A stretch of 12,538 nucleotides of DNA from positions 1 through 12,538 of the forward strand of contig JAFMSB010000019.1 in the NCBI GenBank assembly GCA_017353815.1, read 5' to 3'. Shown one piece after another: positions 1 through 9,335 of this stretch. This stretch comes from Methylocapsa sp. GTDB taxonomy: Bacteria > Pseudomonadota > Alphaproteobacteria > Rhizobiales > Beijerinckiaceae. The first letter of the stretch is position 1. Every line of letters starts with the position of its first letter. The position numbers and the translations under genes are program-made. The notes beneath the pieces are model-generated. The model was not told the DNA's origin, did no database searches, and saw only the letters and a program-made list of their open reading frames with translations.

Positions 1-251
1 GCTACCAAAGCGACGAAGCTAGGATGAGCAAGCCCAATCGCATAGCGCAGCGCCCAGGCGCTTTCACGCCGCTTTGTAGCCAACTCTTAGGATTGCTACG
101 ATTCGGGTGGATGCGCCGCCGAACCTGCGATGGCTTATCCCACAGCTTTCTTCCTGACGCATAGAATCCGCTCAGAGCGAGTACTTCCCAATGGCTCTAA
201 GCAATTGTACCGGCAAGGCAGCGCAATTAACTGGAAATTATTGAGGAAATT
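1..251. other. Intergenic sequence, no gene recognised
   Basis: I see no convincing coding region, RNA gene or repeat in this stretch. Open frames that enter it from the right run across the antisense strand of the tRNA gene and are spurious. No clear hairpin followed by a T-run is visible downstream of the tRNA on the minus strand, so the tRNA 3' end may be made by processing or by a terminator I cannot see. Confidence 0.5.
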
Positions 252-326
252 TGGAGCGGGCGAAGGGATTCGAACCCTCGACCCCAACCTTGGCAAGGTT
301 GTGCTCTACCCCTGAGCTACACCCGC
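252..326 (-). tRNA. tRNA-Gly (anticodon GCC), CCA encoded
   Basis: The reverse complement folds as a complete tRNA. The acceptor stem is GCGGGTG paired with CGCCCGC (one G-U pair), the D-arm is GCTC/GAGC, and the anticodon stem is CAACC/GGTTG around the loop TTGCCAA, giving anticodon GCC. The T-arm is GAGGG/CCCTT with loop TTCGAAT. The discriminator base is U, as usual for tRNA-Gly, and the 3' CCA is encoded in the DNA (252-254). It reads GGC codons, and by wobble GGU, which are frequent in the neighbouring GC-rich genes. It is transcribed away from the TCA-cycle genes and stands alone here. The cloverleaf leaves little doubt about the identity. Confidence 0.97.
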
Positions 327-359
327 GTCCCTGCAATTCGCACTCTCTGACCGCGGGCA

Positions 360-390
360 ATTATATGGCTCAAGCGGGTTCCGGATGCAA
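360..390 (-). promoter_or_regulatory. Candidate promoter of the tRNA-Gly gene
   Basis: On the minus strand a perfect TATAAT (-10 element, 360-365) lies 34 bases upstream of the tRNA 5' end. A TTGCAT (possible -35, 385-390) lies 19 bases further upstream, slightly longer than the ideal 17. The exact -10 and its position suit a stable-RNA promoter, but the -35 element and the start site are inferred. Confidence 0.45.
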
Positions 391-692
391 CAATCTGCGA
401 ACTGCACAATCTGCAACTACCCCCAACTTGCCCGAGCCATCCGCCCTGGTGTGCTAACCCAAGCGGCGCGGCTTCCTCTCTCCCCTGAGGAAGACCTGGG
501 CCCGGAGCCTCTTATTCAAATGGCATATCCCCAAGTCCTTTCGGTCAGGCCGGGAGATCTTGCGGGGCAGCGCCGGTTCGGTTAGGCGGCCGCGCAAAAA
601 TCCGGTTTTGGGTACAACCCCGCCGCGCTGCCGCAAAGCCAAGCTCGGCGCCATGCCCGCGCAGGCTATTGAGGCGAGCAAAAGGGCTACGG
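391..692. other. Intergenic sequence between tRNA-Gly and the 76-residue gene
   Basis: No gene can be supported here. Frames on both strands give low-complexity, Arg- and Pro-rich translations without recognisable motifs. A short direct repeat, ACAATCTGC, occurs twice about 16 bases apart near its left edge, just upstream of the tRNA promoter. I attach no function to it. Confidence 0.45.
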
Positions 693-711
693 GGCGCCAA
701 TTACCGGCGCC
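693..711 (-). terminator. Possible terminator of the 76-residue gene
   Basis: Two GGCGCC blocks (693-698 and 706-711) can pair as a 6-bp stem with a 7-base loop. They begin 6 bases past the stop codon of the minus-strand gene. The following sequence on that strand has only a TTTT about nine bases beyond the stem, so this is a weak intrinsic terminator at best. Confidence 0.3.
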
Positions 712-717
712 AAATTC

Positions 718-948
718 TCACCGGAGGTCCGCGCCGCATAGGCCGATCGCGATGCCTTGTCGGCGCGCGATCTCGAACTTGACCTTCGTCCAGTAGCGGG
801 CTCCGCGCGTCCCATCGAGGCAGCGGCCCCTCACCCTTTCGCGGGCCTCGAAATAGGCGGCATCCTGAAACGACTCGATGAGTCGGCGGGCGTCGGCGGC
901 GATCGACGCCTTCTGCCTGGCCCGCTGCCGTATCCATTCCGTAAGCAT
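718..948 (-). CDS. Conserved-looking small protein of unknown function (76 aa)
   Basis: The 76-residue product is basic and soluble, with no signal peptide or membrane segment. It opens with an amphipathic, Arg/Lys/Ala-rich stretch (MLTEWIRQRARQKASIAADA) and continues with acidic and aromatic residues around 25-37. A GxRGARYWxKVKxEIARRQG-like stretch follows at about residues 47-65. Roughly four fifths of the codons end in G or C, as expected for a real gene here. The start at 948 is chosen because a GGGG-rich sequence precedes it. A longer start at 1008 would add 20 residues without a ribosome site and would run through the promoter-like palindrome. The pattern resembles small hypothetical proteins I associate with Hyphomicrobiales, but I cannot name a family or function. 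It is divergent from mdh, with 355 bp between the two starts. Confidence 0.55.
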   Translation of the reverse strand: MLTEWIRQRARQKASIAADARRLIESFQDAAYFEARERVRGRCLDGTRGARYWTKVKFEIARRQGIAIGLCGADLR

Positions 949-977
949 TCTCAACCCCGGCGGCTTTGCTCGCGTTA

Positions 978-991
978 AGGTTGTACAACCT
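978..991. promoter_or_regulatory. Perfect 14-bp palindrome, putative operator
   Basis: AGGTTGTACAACCT is a perfect palindrome 30 bases upstream of the start of the 76-residue gene. Its core TTGTACAA fits the loose GT..AC half-site pattern of FadR-type GntR regulators, but many regulators bind such symmetrical sites and the assignment is a guess. It overlaps the candidate -10 element of the minus-strand gene, a position typical for repression. Confidence 0.4.
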
Positions 992-1008
992 CTTGGATGC
1001 GTGTGCAA
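980..1008 (-). promoter_or_regulatory. Candidate promoter of the 76-residue gene
   Basis: On the minus strand TTGCAC (-35, 1003-1008) and TACAAC (-10, 980-985) are separated by exactly 17 bases. They lie 32 bases upstream of the chosen start codon. The -10 element falls inside the 14-bp palindrome. The match is moderate and no transcription start is known. Confidence 0.4.
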
Positions 1009-2269
<1,261 letters not shown>

Positions 2270-2508
2270 AATTTTGTGCTGTCCTTGGCGGTTTTGCGGC
2301 TTAAAAAGGCGGGCATCCGTTTGCCTGCAACACCGCCGGCATCGCAAGATGACAGTAATTTGAGCTTCGATTTCACAAAGTTGTCAAAGCCACAACACAA
2401 ATCATCTCGCGCCCCGAGGCTCCATTTGTTGCATCCGCGCGCCACTTCCCTGCTGGGCTGGGCTGGCGCGGGACGTGCTAGAGGAAGCAAGGGAAGTAAG
2501 CTAGCGCG
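2270..2508 (+). other. Intergenic region mdh-sucC
   Basis: No gene is supported. The gap is long for genes of one pathway and may contain a promoter for sucCD. TTGTCA (2381-2386) is a -35-like sequence, but I see no good -10 at the right distance. Partial inverted repeats near 2310-2345 have no T-run, so I do not call a terminator. Purine-rich GAGGAAGCAAGGGAAG (2481-2496) supplies the ribosome site for sucC, slightly far from its ATG. A short GCTGG tandem occurs around 2452-2468. Confidence 0.4.
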
Positions 2509-3705
2509 ATGAACGTCCACGAATATCAAGCCAAGGCCATCCTGTGCGAATTTGGGGTTCCGGTCCCGCGCGGCAAGGTTGTGCTGCAGGCGCCGGACGC
2601 CGCGCGGGCCGCGCAAGAACTCGGCGGCCCGGCCTGGATCGCAAAAGCGCAAATCCATGCGGGCGGGCGGGGCAAAGGCCGGTTCAGAGAGCCGGAAGCC
2701 GGCCCCGGAGGAGGAGTGAGGATCGCCAAATCGGTGCCTGAGGTGGCAAGCTTCGCCTCCCAAATGCTCGGCCGCACGCTGGTGACGGCCCAGACGGGTC
2801 CGGCAGGCAGGCAGGTGAGAACGCTCTACCTCGAGGCGGCAGTCGGCATTGCCCGGGAGTTCTACCTGTCGCTGCTCGTCGACCGCGCGCTAAGCCGCGC
2901 CGTCTTCGTTGCCTCGCAGGCGGGTGGGATACACATCGAAGAGGTGGCGCGGCAGAGCCCCGATCGGATCGTTACCGTCCCGGTCGATCCCGCAACGGAC
3001 TTCATGCCGCATCATGGGCGGACGATTGCCAGCGCCTTAGGCCTGACACAGAGTCTCGCGAGCCAGGCAGAAAAACTCGGCGCAAGTCTTTACGATGCTT
3101 TCCTCGCCAAGGACATGGCGCTGCTCGAGATCAACCCGCTCATCCTCACGGCTGGCGGCGAGCTCCTCTGCCTCGATGCCAAAATCTCCTTCGACGACAA
3201 CGCGCTTTACCGCCATCCCGAGATCTCTGCCCTGCGCGACGAATCCGAGGAGGACGCCCAAGAGCTCGAAGCCTCCAAGCACGAACTCAATTACATCGCG
3301 CTTCCGGGAACGATCGGTTGCATGGTCAACGGCGCGGGTCTTGCGATGGCCACGATGGATATCATCAAGCTCTATGGCGCCGAGCCCGCAAATTTCCTCG
3401 ATGTCGGCGGCAACGCGACGCAGGAAAAGGTTACCGCAGCATTCAAGATCATTACCGCCGACCGGAGGGTCAAAGGCATTTTAGTTAATATCTTTGGCGG
3501 CATCATGAAGTGCGATGTTATCGCCTCGGGGATCCTTGCAGCAATTAAGGAGACGGGGCTAAGCGTGCCGCTTGTCGTGCGCCTTGCAGGCACGAATGCA
3601 GACCTGGGCAAAGAAATCATCGCCCGTTCGGGTCTTAATGTCATTGCCGCGGCCGATCTCGATGATGCTGCGCAAAAAATCGTTGCCGCCGCGGGGACGG
3701 GCTGA
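2509..3705 (+). CDS. sucC: Succinyl-CoA synthetase (ADP-forming), beta subunit
   Basis: With SucD it interconverts succinyl-CoA and succinate with substrate-level formation of ATP (or GTP) in the TCA cycle. The 398-residue product has the usual length. The N-terminal ATP-grasp domain starts [12 protein letters not shown] and carries the nucleotide-binding stretch [12 protein letters not shown] (46-57) and the metal-ligand region LLEINPL (205-211) with LDAK (222-225). The C-terminal ligase domain has [15 protein letters not shown] (270-284), LDVGGNAT (297-304) and [11 protein letters not shown] (326-336). Serine-cycle malate-CoA ligase (MtkA) is a close relative. The [11 protein letters not shown] and [10 protein letters not shown] forms match succinyl-CoA synthetase better than the VNIFAGINRCD type I recall for MtkA. 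The stop is 4 bases before the sucD start, which suggests translational coupling. Confidence 0.94.
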   Translation: MNVHEYQAKAILCEFGVPVPRGKVVLQAPDAARAAQELGGPAWIAKAQIHAGGRGKGRFREPEAGPGGGVRIAKSVPEVASFASQMLGRTLVTAQTGPAGRQVRTLYLEAAVGIAREFYLSLLVDRALSRAVFVASQAGGIHIEEVARQSPDRIVTVPVDPATDFMPHHGRTIASALGLTQSLASQAEKLGASLYDAFLAKDMALLEINPLILTAGGELLCLDAKISFDDNALYRHPEISALRDESEEDAQELEASKHELNYIALPGTIGCMVNGAGLAMATMDIIKLYGAEPANFLDVGGNATQEKVTAAFKIITADRRVKGILVNIFGGIMKCDVIASGILAAIKETGLSVPLVVRLAGTNADLGKEIIARSGLNVIAAADLDDAAQKIVAAAGTG

Positions 3706-3709
3706 AGCG

Positions 3710-4606
3710 ATGGCGATACTTGCCGTGAGAGATACAAAAGTCATCTGCCAAGGTTTTACCGGCAGGAATGGAACTTACCATTCCGCTCAGGCTCTCGCTT
3801 ATGGGACGAAGCTTGTTGGCGGCGTGTCGCCCGGCAAGGGAGGGACAGTGCATCTCGGCCTGCCGGTCTACGGCACCGTGGCGGAGGCGCGTTCGGCTAC
3901 CGGCGCCGAGGCCAGCGTAATTTATGTCCCGCCCCCCCGGGCGGCCGACGCCATCTGCGAAGCAATTGCTGCCGGAATGCCGCTTATAGTCTGCATCACC
4001 GAAGGCATCCCGGTTGCGGACATGGTCAAGGTCAAGCGAACACTCTGCGGCACCAAATCGCGCCTCATTGGCCCGAACTGCCCCGGGGTCGTCACTGCCG
4101 GAGAATGCAAGCTAGGCATCATGCCGGGCGACATATTCGCCCCTGGCTCGGTTGGCATCGTCTCCCGCTCGGGCACTTTAACCTATGAGGCGGTGTTTCA
4201 GACCACGACGGAGGGGCTCGGGCAGACGACCGCCGTCGGCATTGGCGGCGACCCGGTCAAAGGCACGGAATTTGTCGAGATTTTGGAGCTTTTTCTCGCT
4301 GACGAGCAAACGAAATCCATTGTCATCATCGGCGAGATTGGCGGCTCGGCGGAGGAGGATGCGGCGCAATTTCTTATCGATGAGGCAAGGCGGGGCCGCA
4401 AAAAACCGGTTGTTAGCTTCATCGCGGGCCGCGCCGCGCCTGCGGGCCGGCGCATGGGCCATGCCGGGGCGATCATTTCGGGCGGCAAAGGCGGCGCCGA
4501 AGCCAAGATCGCGGCGATGGAGGCGGCCGGCATCCGCATCTCCCCATCCCCGGCAAGGCTTGGCAAGACGCTCTCCGGCCTCCTCCGTGGCTGCGGCAGG
4601 GCTTGA
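3710..4606 (+). CDS. sucD: Succinyl-CoA synthetase, alpha subunit
   Basis: The alpha subunit binds CoA and carries the phosphohistidine intermediate. The 298-residue product has family length. The N-terminal CoA-binding domain has [17 protein letters not shown] (9-25) and [18 protein letters not shown] (36-53). The middle contains ITEGIP (96-101) and GPNCPG (121-126). The C-terminal domain has SRSGTLTYE (152-160), [13 protein letters not shown] (207-219) and [16 protein letters not shown] (246-261), with the active-site His251. The frame is open upstream to 3572, but that part overlaps the end of sucC. The ATG at 3710, just past the sucC stop, gives the family N-terminus [15 protein letters not shown]. 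The ribosome site is poor, as expected for a coupled start. The MtkB alternative is less likely given its partner. Confidence 0.95.
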   Translation: MAILAVRDTKVICQGFTGRNGTYHSAQALAYGTKLVGGVSPGKGGTVHLGLPVYGTVAEARSATGAEASVIYVPPPRAADAICEAIAAGMPLIVCITEGIPVADMVKVKRTLCGTKSRLIGPNCPGVVTAGECKLGIMPGDIFAPGSVGIVSRSGTLTYEAVFQTTTEGLGQTTAVGIGGDPVKGTEFVEILELFLADEQTKSIVIIGEIGGSAEEDAAQFLIDEARRGRKKPVVSFIAGRAAPAGRRMGHAGAIISGGKGGAEAKIAAMEAAGIRISPSPARLGKTLSGLLRGCGRA

Positions 4607-4762
4607 GAAATGCGCCCGCCGCGCGCATCTAATGGGGTGACTTCAGAGGTTAGCCCAATGTTCCGCGCAAGGCTCCTGCCAAATGTGTCGCGGGAGGGCA
4701 AATTCCATAGCTTGTGTCTTCGAACAGGAAATTCGACTTCGATCACCTGATGTCCCGGCCGG

Positions 4763-4781
4763 CCCGCTTGCGGGTTTTTTT
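4763..4781 (+). terminator. Intrinsic terminator or attenuator between sucD and sucA
   Basis: CCCGC and GCGGG (4763-4767, 4770-4774) form a short GC stem immediately followed by seven T residues (4775-4781). A 9-bp inverted repeat, CCCGGCCGG at 4754-4762 and CCGGCCGGG at 4788-4796, encloses it, so a longer alternative stem is possible. The structure ends only about 21 bases before the sucA start and just upstream of its ribosome site. It may terminate sucCD transcripts, or form a leader element controlling sucAB. The tight loop of the inner stem lowers my confidence in simple termination. Confidence 0.5.
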
Positions 4782-4817
4782 CTCATCCCGGCCGGGGTTT
4801 GAAAAAAGGAGAATTGG

Positions 4818-7817
4818 ATGGCGCGCCTCCATACAGACGGCAACGCAAATGGCTCGGGCGGTGGGCCGGGGGGGCGCTCTGACGCCAATCTCGGCTTTGC
4901 CCGGACATCTTTTCTTCATGGTGCCAATGCGGCCTATATCGAGCAGCTCGAGGATAGCTATGAGCGCGACCCCGCCTTGCTCGACCAGTCTTGGCGCGAC
5001 TTCTTCGCCCAGCTTAAAGACAACAGTTCGGCGATCGCCAAGCATGCCGGCCTAAGGCATGCCGGCCTTCTGGACTGTGCCGGCGAAGATGAGCTCGTGT
5101 CGGCGCTTGACGGGAATTGGCGCGAGGCTGCCGCCATCGGGAAAACGCTCGAGGACAGGGCGGCCGAGGGCGGCGGCCTCGTCACCCAGGCGGAGCTCCT
5201 GCGCGCGACCCGCGATTCCGTGCGCGCTTTGATGATGATTCGCGCCTATCGCATGCGCGGCCATCTCCATGCCAATCTCGACCCGCTTGGCCTTGAGCCG
5301 CCGCGAGATCACGAGGAGCTTCACCCAGGCGCTTATGGCTTCACCGAGGCGGATCACGACCGCAAGATCTTTCTCGACGGCGTCCTCGGGCTTCAATTCG
5401 CGACAATTCCCGAGATGCTGCAGATCCTGCGCCGGACCTATTGCGGCACGATCGGATTTGAATTCATGCACATATCGGATCCCGCCGAAAAGGGCTGGCT
5501 TCAACAGCGGATCGAAGGCCCGGGAAAGGAAATCATCTTCACCAAGGAGGGTAAGCGGGCAATTCTCAATAAGCTCGTCGAGGCCGAAGGCTTCGAGCAA
5601 TTCCTCGACATCAAATACACCGGCACCAAGCGTTTCGGGATTGACGGCGCCGAAGCCATGATTCCGGCACTCGAGCAGATCATCAAGCGCGGCGGCGCGC
5701 TCGGCGTGCAGGATATCGCCTTAGGCATGGCCCACCGCGGGCGCCTCAATGTCCTTGCCCATGTCCTGGGCAAGCCGCACCGGGCCATCTTCAACGAATT
5801 CAAGGGCGGCTCCCTTGCCCCCGATGATGTCGAAGGCTCGGGCGACGTAAAATATCATCTTGGCGCCTCCGCCGACCGCGAATTCGACAACAACCGCGTC
5901 CATCTCTCGCTCACTGCGAACCCCTCGCATCTCGAAAGCGTCGATCCGGTGGTGCTGGGCAAAGTGCGCGCCAAGCAAGATCAGCTGCACGATTTTGTCG
6001 AGCGCACGAAGGCGCTGCCGCTCCTCATCCATGGCGATGCGGCATTTGCGGGCCAAGGCGTGATCGCCGAATGCTTTGGCCTTTCCGGGCTGAAGGGATA
6101 TCGCACCGGCGGCTCGGTTCACTTCATCATCAACAACCAGATTGGCTTTACGACGGCGCCGCGCCATTCGCGGTCATCGCCGTACCCGTCGGATCAGGCG
6201 AAATTGGTCGAGGCCCCGATCATCCATGCGAATGGCGACGACCCCGAGGCCGTGGTCTACGCAGCGAAGGTCGCAACCGAGTTCCGGCAGAAATTTCACA
6301 AGCCGGCCGTTATCGATATGTTTTGCTACCGCCGGTTTGGCCATAACGAGAGCGACGAGCCTGCGTTCACGCAGCCCCTTATGTACAAAAAGATCCGCTC
6401 GCATAAGACAACCGTGCAGATTTACACCGAAAAGCTGGTCGGCGAGGGCGTGATCACCGAGGGAGAGGTCGTCCGGCTGCAGGCGAATTGGCGCCATCAT
6501 CTTGAGACGGCCTTTGAAGCAAGCCAATCCTTCAAGCCCAATAAGGCCGATTGGCTCGACGGCCGCTGGGCCGGTCTTCGGCCCGCCGGCGCGGGCGAGG
6601 ATGCGAGGCGCGGCCGCACGGGCGTCGACCGGGTGCGGCTTGGCGAGATCGGGCGCCGCCTGACCACCCTCCCTTCCGGATTCAATTGCCACCGCACAAT
6701 CGTCCGCCTGCTCGAGAACCGCCGCAAGATGATCGAGACGGGCGCGGGAATAGACTGGGCAATGGCCGAGGCTCTCGCCTTTGGCTCGCTCGTCGACGAA
6801 GGCTATCCCATCCGCCTTTCGGGACAAGACAGCGAGCGCGGAACCTTCTCGCAGCGCCATTCGGTGCTGATCGATCAGGAGACGGAAGCCCGCTATGTTC
6901 CTTTGAACAATATCCGCGACGAGCAGGCGCGATTCGAGGTCATCAACTCCCTTTTATCGGAAGAAGCCGTGCTTGGCTTCGAATACGGCTATTCGCTCGC
7001 CGAGCCGAATGCGCTTGTTTTATGGGAGGCCCAGTTTGGCGATTTCGCCAATGGGGCGCAGGCTTTTTTCGATCAATACATATCCGCGGGCGAGCGCAAA
7101 TGGCTGCGCATGTCGGCGCTCGTCTGCCTGCTTCCGCATGGCTATGAAGGCCAGGGCCCCGAGCACTCCTCCGCCCGCCTCGAGCGCTTCCTGCAACTTT
7201 GCGCCGAAGACAATATGCAGGTCGCAAATTGCACCACTCCAGCCAATTATTTTCACATTTTGCGCCGCCAATTGCAGCGCGATTTCCGTAAACCTCTCAT
7301 CCTGATGACGCCGAAATCGCTTTTGCGCCATAAGCGCGCCGTATCGAATCTCGACGAGTTCACGATTGGCCGTTCTTTCCACCGGATCCTGCTCGATGAC
7401 GCCGAATTCGGGCGGGGCACGAGCACAAAGCTTGTGAAGGATGCCGAGATCCGCCGGATCGTCTTGTGCTCGGGCAAGGTCTATTACGATCTCCTCGAGG
7501 AGCGCGAGCGCCTTGGCATAAACGACATTTATCTCCTGCGCATCGAACAGCTCTACCCCTTCCCGCTCAAAGCTCTTGTGCCAATCCTCGCGCGCTTTAA
7601 ACGCGCCGAAGTCTTCTGGTGCCAGGAGGAGCCAAAGAACATGGGTGCCTGGCATTTCGCCATTCCTTATCTCGAATGGGTGCTTCTCCAGGCAGCCTGC
7701 GAGGCGAAGCGGCCGGCTTATGTTGGAAGGCCAAGCTCTGCCTCCCCCGCCACCGGGCTGATGTCGAAGCACTTAACGGAGCTCAAGGCTTTTCTTGGCG
7801 AGGCTCTTGCGGCCTAA
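4818..7817 (+). CDS. sucA: 2-oxoglutarate dehydrogenase, E1 component
   Basis: E1 decarboxylates 2-oxoglutarate using thiamine diphosphate and transfers the succinyl group to the lipoyl arm of E2. The 999-residue product has the usual length. The N-terminal E2-interaction segment SFLHGANAAYIEQLEDSYER (31-50) follows a short Gly/Asn-rich leader. The thiamine-diphosphate domain has GMAHRGRLNVL (303-313), LTANPSHLESVDPVV (365-379), HGDAAFAGQG (405-414), IINNQIGFTT (437-446) and CYRRFGHNESDEP (503-515). The pyrimidine-binding region has SGQDSERGTFSQRH (668-681), FEYGYS (721-726), EAQFGDFANGAQ (737-748), and LLPHGYEGQGPEHSSARLER (771-790). The C-terminus SASPATGLMSKHL is typical. AAAGGAG (4805-4811) gives a strong ribosome site. 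It stands 55 bp from sucB, and 211 bp with a terminator-like hairpin separate it from sucD. Confidence 0.97.
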   Translation: MARLHTDGNANGSGGGPGGRSDANLGFARTSFLHGANAAYIEQLEDSYERDPALLDQSWRDFFAQLKDNSSAIAKHAGLRHAGLLDCAGEDELVSALDGNWREAAAIGKTLEDRAAEGGGLVTQAELLRATRDSVRALMMIRAYRMRGHLHANLDPLGLEPPRDHEELHPGAYGFTEADHDRKIFLDGVLGLQFATIPEMLQILRRTYCGTIGFEFMHISDPAEKGWLQQRIEGPGKEIIFTKEGKRAILNKLVEAEGFEQFLDIKYTGTKRFGIDGAEAMIPALEQIIKRGGALGVQDIALGMAHRGRLNVLAHVLGKPHRAIFNEFKGGSLAPDDVEGSGDVKYHLGASADREFDNNRVHLSLTANPSHLESVDPVVLGKVRAKQDQLHDFVERTKALPLLIHGDAAFAGQGVIAECFGLSGLKGYRTGGSVHFIINNQIGFTTAPRHSRSSPYPSDQAKLVEAPIIHANGDDPEAVVYAAKVATEFRQKFHKPAVIDMFCYRRFGHNESDEPAFTQPLMYKKIRSHKTTVQIYTEKLVGEGVITEGEVVRLQANWRHHLETAFEASQSFKPNKADWLDGRWAGLRPAGAGEDARRGRTGVDRVRLGEIGRRLTTLPSGFNCHRTIVRLLENRRKMIETGAGIDWAMAEALAFGSLVDEGYPIRLSGQDSERGTFSQRHSVLIDQETEARYVPLNNIRDEQARFEVINSLLSEEAVLGFEYGYSLAEPNALVLWEAQFGDFANGAQAFFDQYISAGERKWLRMSALVCLLPHGYEGQGPEHSSARLERFLQLCAEDNMQVANCTTPANYFHILRRQLQRDFRKPLILMTPKSLLRHKRAVSNLDEFTIGRSFHRILLDDAEFGRGTSTKLVKDAEIRRIVLCSGKVYYDLLEERERLGINDIYLLRIEQLYPFPLKALVPILARFKRAEVFWCQEEPKNMGAWHFAIPYLEWVLLQAACEAKRPAYVGRPSSASPATGLMSKHLTELKAFLGEALAA

Positions 7818-7872
7818 GCCGGCAGAATTTGCGGCTTCGGCCGTATAAACTCCGGCAGCTTTGGGAGACAAC

Positions 7873-9273
7873 ATGGCAACCGAAATCCGCGTGCCTGCTT
7901 TGGGCGAGTCGGTGAGCGAAGCAACTGTGGGGCGCTGGTTTAAGGCGCAAGGGGAGGCGGTCAAAGCGGATGAGCCTGTTGTCGAGCTTGAGACGGAAAA
8001 AGTAACTCTCGAGGTGCATGCCCCTTCATCCGGTTTTCTTTCCGAGATTCTCGTCAAACAGGGCGAGACCGTCGCCGTTGGTGCCCTTCTCGGCCGCTTA
8101 CGGGAGGGCGCCGCCGCAACGCCTCCGGGCGAGGCCAAGCCTGCCCCGGCCGCGGCAAAGCCCGCCCCGGAGCCTTCCGCTCCGCAGCCAACCCAAGCAC
8201 CCTCCCCGGCGCCTTCTGCCACCGCGCCGGCCAAAGCACCCGCCCCGGAGCCTTCTGCCGCCGCTCCACCCAAAGCACCCGCCCCGGAACCTTCTGCCAC
8301 TGCGCCGCCCAAAGCACCCGCCCCGGAGCCTTCTGCCGCCGCTCCACCCAAAGCGCCCGCTCCGCGCGCCATGCCGGCCTCGCCCGCTTCGGCCAAAATC
8401 GCCGCCGATCGCGGCGTCGATCTTTCCGCCATCCCCGGATCGGGCAAGCGCGACCAGGTGCGCAAAGGCGATGTGCTCGATTTCGCCGCGAAGGTTGAAG
8501 GCGCGCCGCAGGCCCCTCCCGCGGCCCCTGTGCAGGCCCCTTCACTGCCTTTTAGGCCGGCCGCGGCGGGCGAGGAGCGGGAACAACGTGTCCCGATGAC
8601 GCGGCTCAGGCAGACGATCGCGCGCAGACTCAAGGATGCCCAAAACACGGCTGCCATGCTCACGACCTTCAACGAGGCCGACATGAGCGCAATCATGGGC
8701 ATGCGCGGCCGCTACAAGGACGCGTTTGAGAAAAAACATGGCGCGAAGCTCGGCTTCATGGGCTTTTTCGCGAAAGCCTGTGTCGGCGCGCTGAAGGCCA
8801 TCCCCGCCGTTAATGCCGAGATCGATGGCGCGGATGTGATCTATAAAAATTACTATCACCTCGGCGTCGCTGTCGGCACGGACAAAGGGCTTGTCGTGCC
8901 CGTCCTGCGCGATTGCGACCGCTTGAGTCTCGGAGAAATCGAAAAGATAATTGGGGAGCTCGGCAAACGCGCGCGCTCGGGCGAGCTCAAGATAGAGGAG
9001 CTGCAGGGCGGCACATTCACCATCACCAATGGCGGCATCTACGGCTCGCTGATGTCGACGCCGATCTTGAACCCGCCCCAGTCGGGCATCTTGGGCATGC
9101 ACAAAATTCAGGAGCGCCCGGCCGCGGTCGATGGCAAGATCGAGATCCGGCCGATGATGTATCTCGCGCTCACTTACGATCACCGCATCGTCGATGGCCG
9201 TGAGGCGGTGACCTTTTTGGTCCATGTGAAAGAGGCCTTGGAAGATCCCGCGCGGCTCATGTTGGAAATTTAG
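7873..9273 (+). CDS. sucB: Dihydrolipoyllysine succinyltransferase, E2 of 2-oxoglutarate dehydrogenase
   Basis: E2 forms the core of the complex and passes the succinyl group from its lipoyl arm to CoA. The 466-residue product has a lipoyl domain (about 2-77) with the lipoylated Lys43 in ETEKVT. An unusually long Ala/Pro linker (about 80-165) follows. The E1/E3-binding domain lies at about 166-204 ([31 protein letters not shown]), and the catalytic domain occupies about 236-466. That domain contains [20 protein letters not shown] (381-400) and the active-site DHRIVDG with His437 and Asp441. The ATG at 7873 is preceded by GGGAGA (7863-7868); a TTG four codons earlier overlaps that site and is rejected. 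An lpdA gene (E3), common downstream of sucB in relatives, is not next, so E3 must be encoded elsewhere. Confidence 0.96.
   Translation: MATEIRVPALGESVSEATVGRWFKAQGEAVKADEPVVELETEKVTLEVHAPSSGFLSEILVKQGETVAVGALLGRLREGAAATPPGEAKPAPAAAKPAPEPSAPQPTQAPSPAPSATAPAKAPAPEPSAAAPPKAPAPEPSATAPPKAPAPEPSAAAPPKAPAPRAMPASPASAKIAADRGVDLSAIPGSGKRDQVRKGDVLDFAAKVEGAPQAPPAAPVQAPSLPFRPAAAGEEREQRVPMTRLRQTIARRLKDAQNTAAMLTTFNEADMSAIMGMRGRYKDAFEKKHGAKLGFMGFFAKACVGALKAIPAVNAEIDGADVIYKNYYHLGVAVGTDKGLVVPVLRDCDRLSLGEIEKIIGELGKRARSGELKIEELQGGTFTITNGGIYGSLMSTPILNPPQSGILGMHKIQERPAAVDGKIEIRPMMYLALTYDHRIVDGREAVTFLVHVKEALEDPARLMLEI
8173..8367 (+). repeat. 39-bp in-frame tandem repeat in sucB (Ala/Pro linker)
   Basis: Four good copies of a 39-bp unit begin at 8212, 8251, 8290 and 8329, and a degenerate copy begins at 8173. 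Each unit encodes 13 residues of the type [13 protein letters not shown]. The second and fourth good copies are nearly identical, which suggests a 78-bp higher-order duplication. The repeat keeps the frame and lengthens the flexible hinge between the lipoyl and the subunit-binding domains. It is a candidate for copy-number variation between strains. Confidence 0.9.
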
Positions 9274-9335
9274 CGCGGGGATGAGAGTGTTAAATTTTCT
9301 TTTTTCTGCTCATAGTGTGGTCCATAAGGTGATTA

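Noticed and set aside
135..144. DnaA-box-like TTATCCCACA, a possible oriC element near parS
   Set aside because: It has an extra base relative to TTATCCACA, stands alone, and lies about 10 kb from the parS site.
130..457. Open frames across the tRNA gene giving peptides with GIRTLDPNLGKVVLYP and KGFEPSTPTLARLCSTPEL
   Set aside because: They are translations of the strand opposite tRNA-Gly, a common false protein call.
3572..3709. Longer sucD start inside sucC
   Set aside because: It overlaps conserved sucC sequence in another frame; the family N-terminus begins at 3710.
2509..4606. Serine-cycle malate-CoA ligase mtkAB instead of sucCD
   Set aside because: The motif forms ([21 protein letters not shown]) and position between mdh and sucAB fit succinyl-CoA synthetase; no other serine-cycle genes are present.
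8173..8367. CRISPR-like or minisatellite array
   Set aside because: Units are directly adjacent without spacers and in frame in sucB, so it is a coding tandem repeat.
7773..8702. Long minus-strand frame (309 codons), Ala/Gly-rich with repeats
   Set aside because: It is the antisense shadow of the sucB Ala/Pro repeat region and has no family features.
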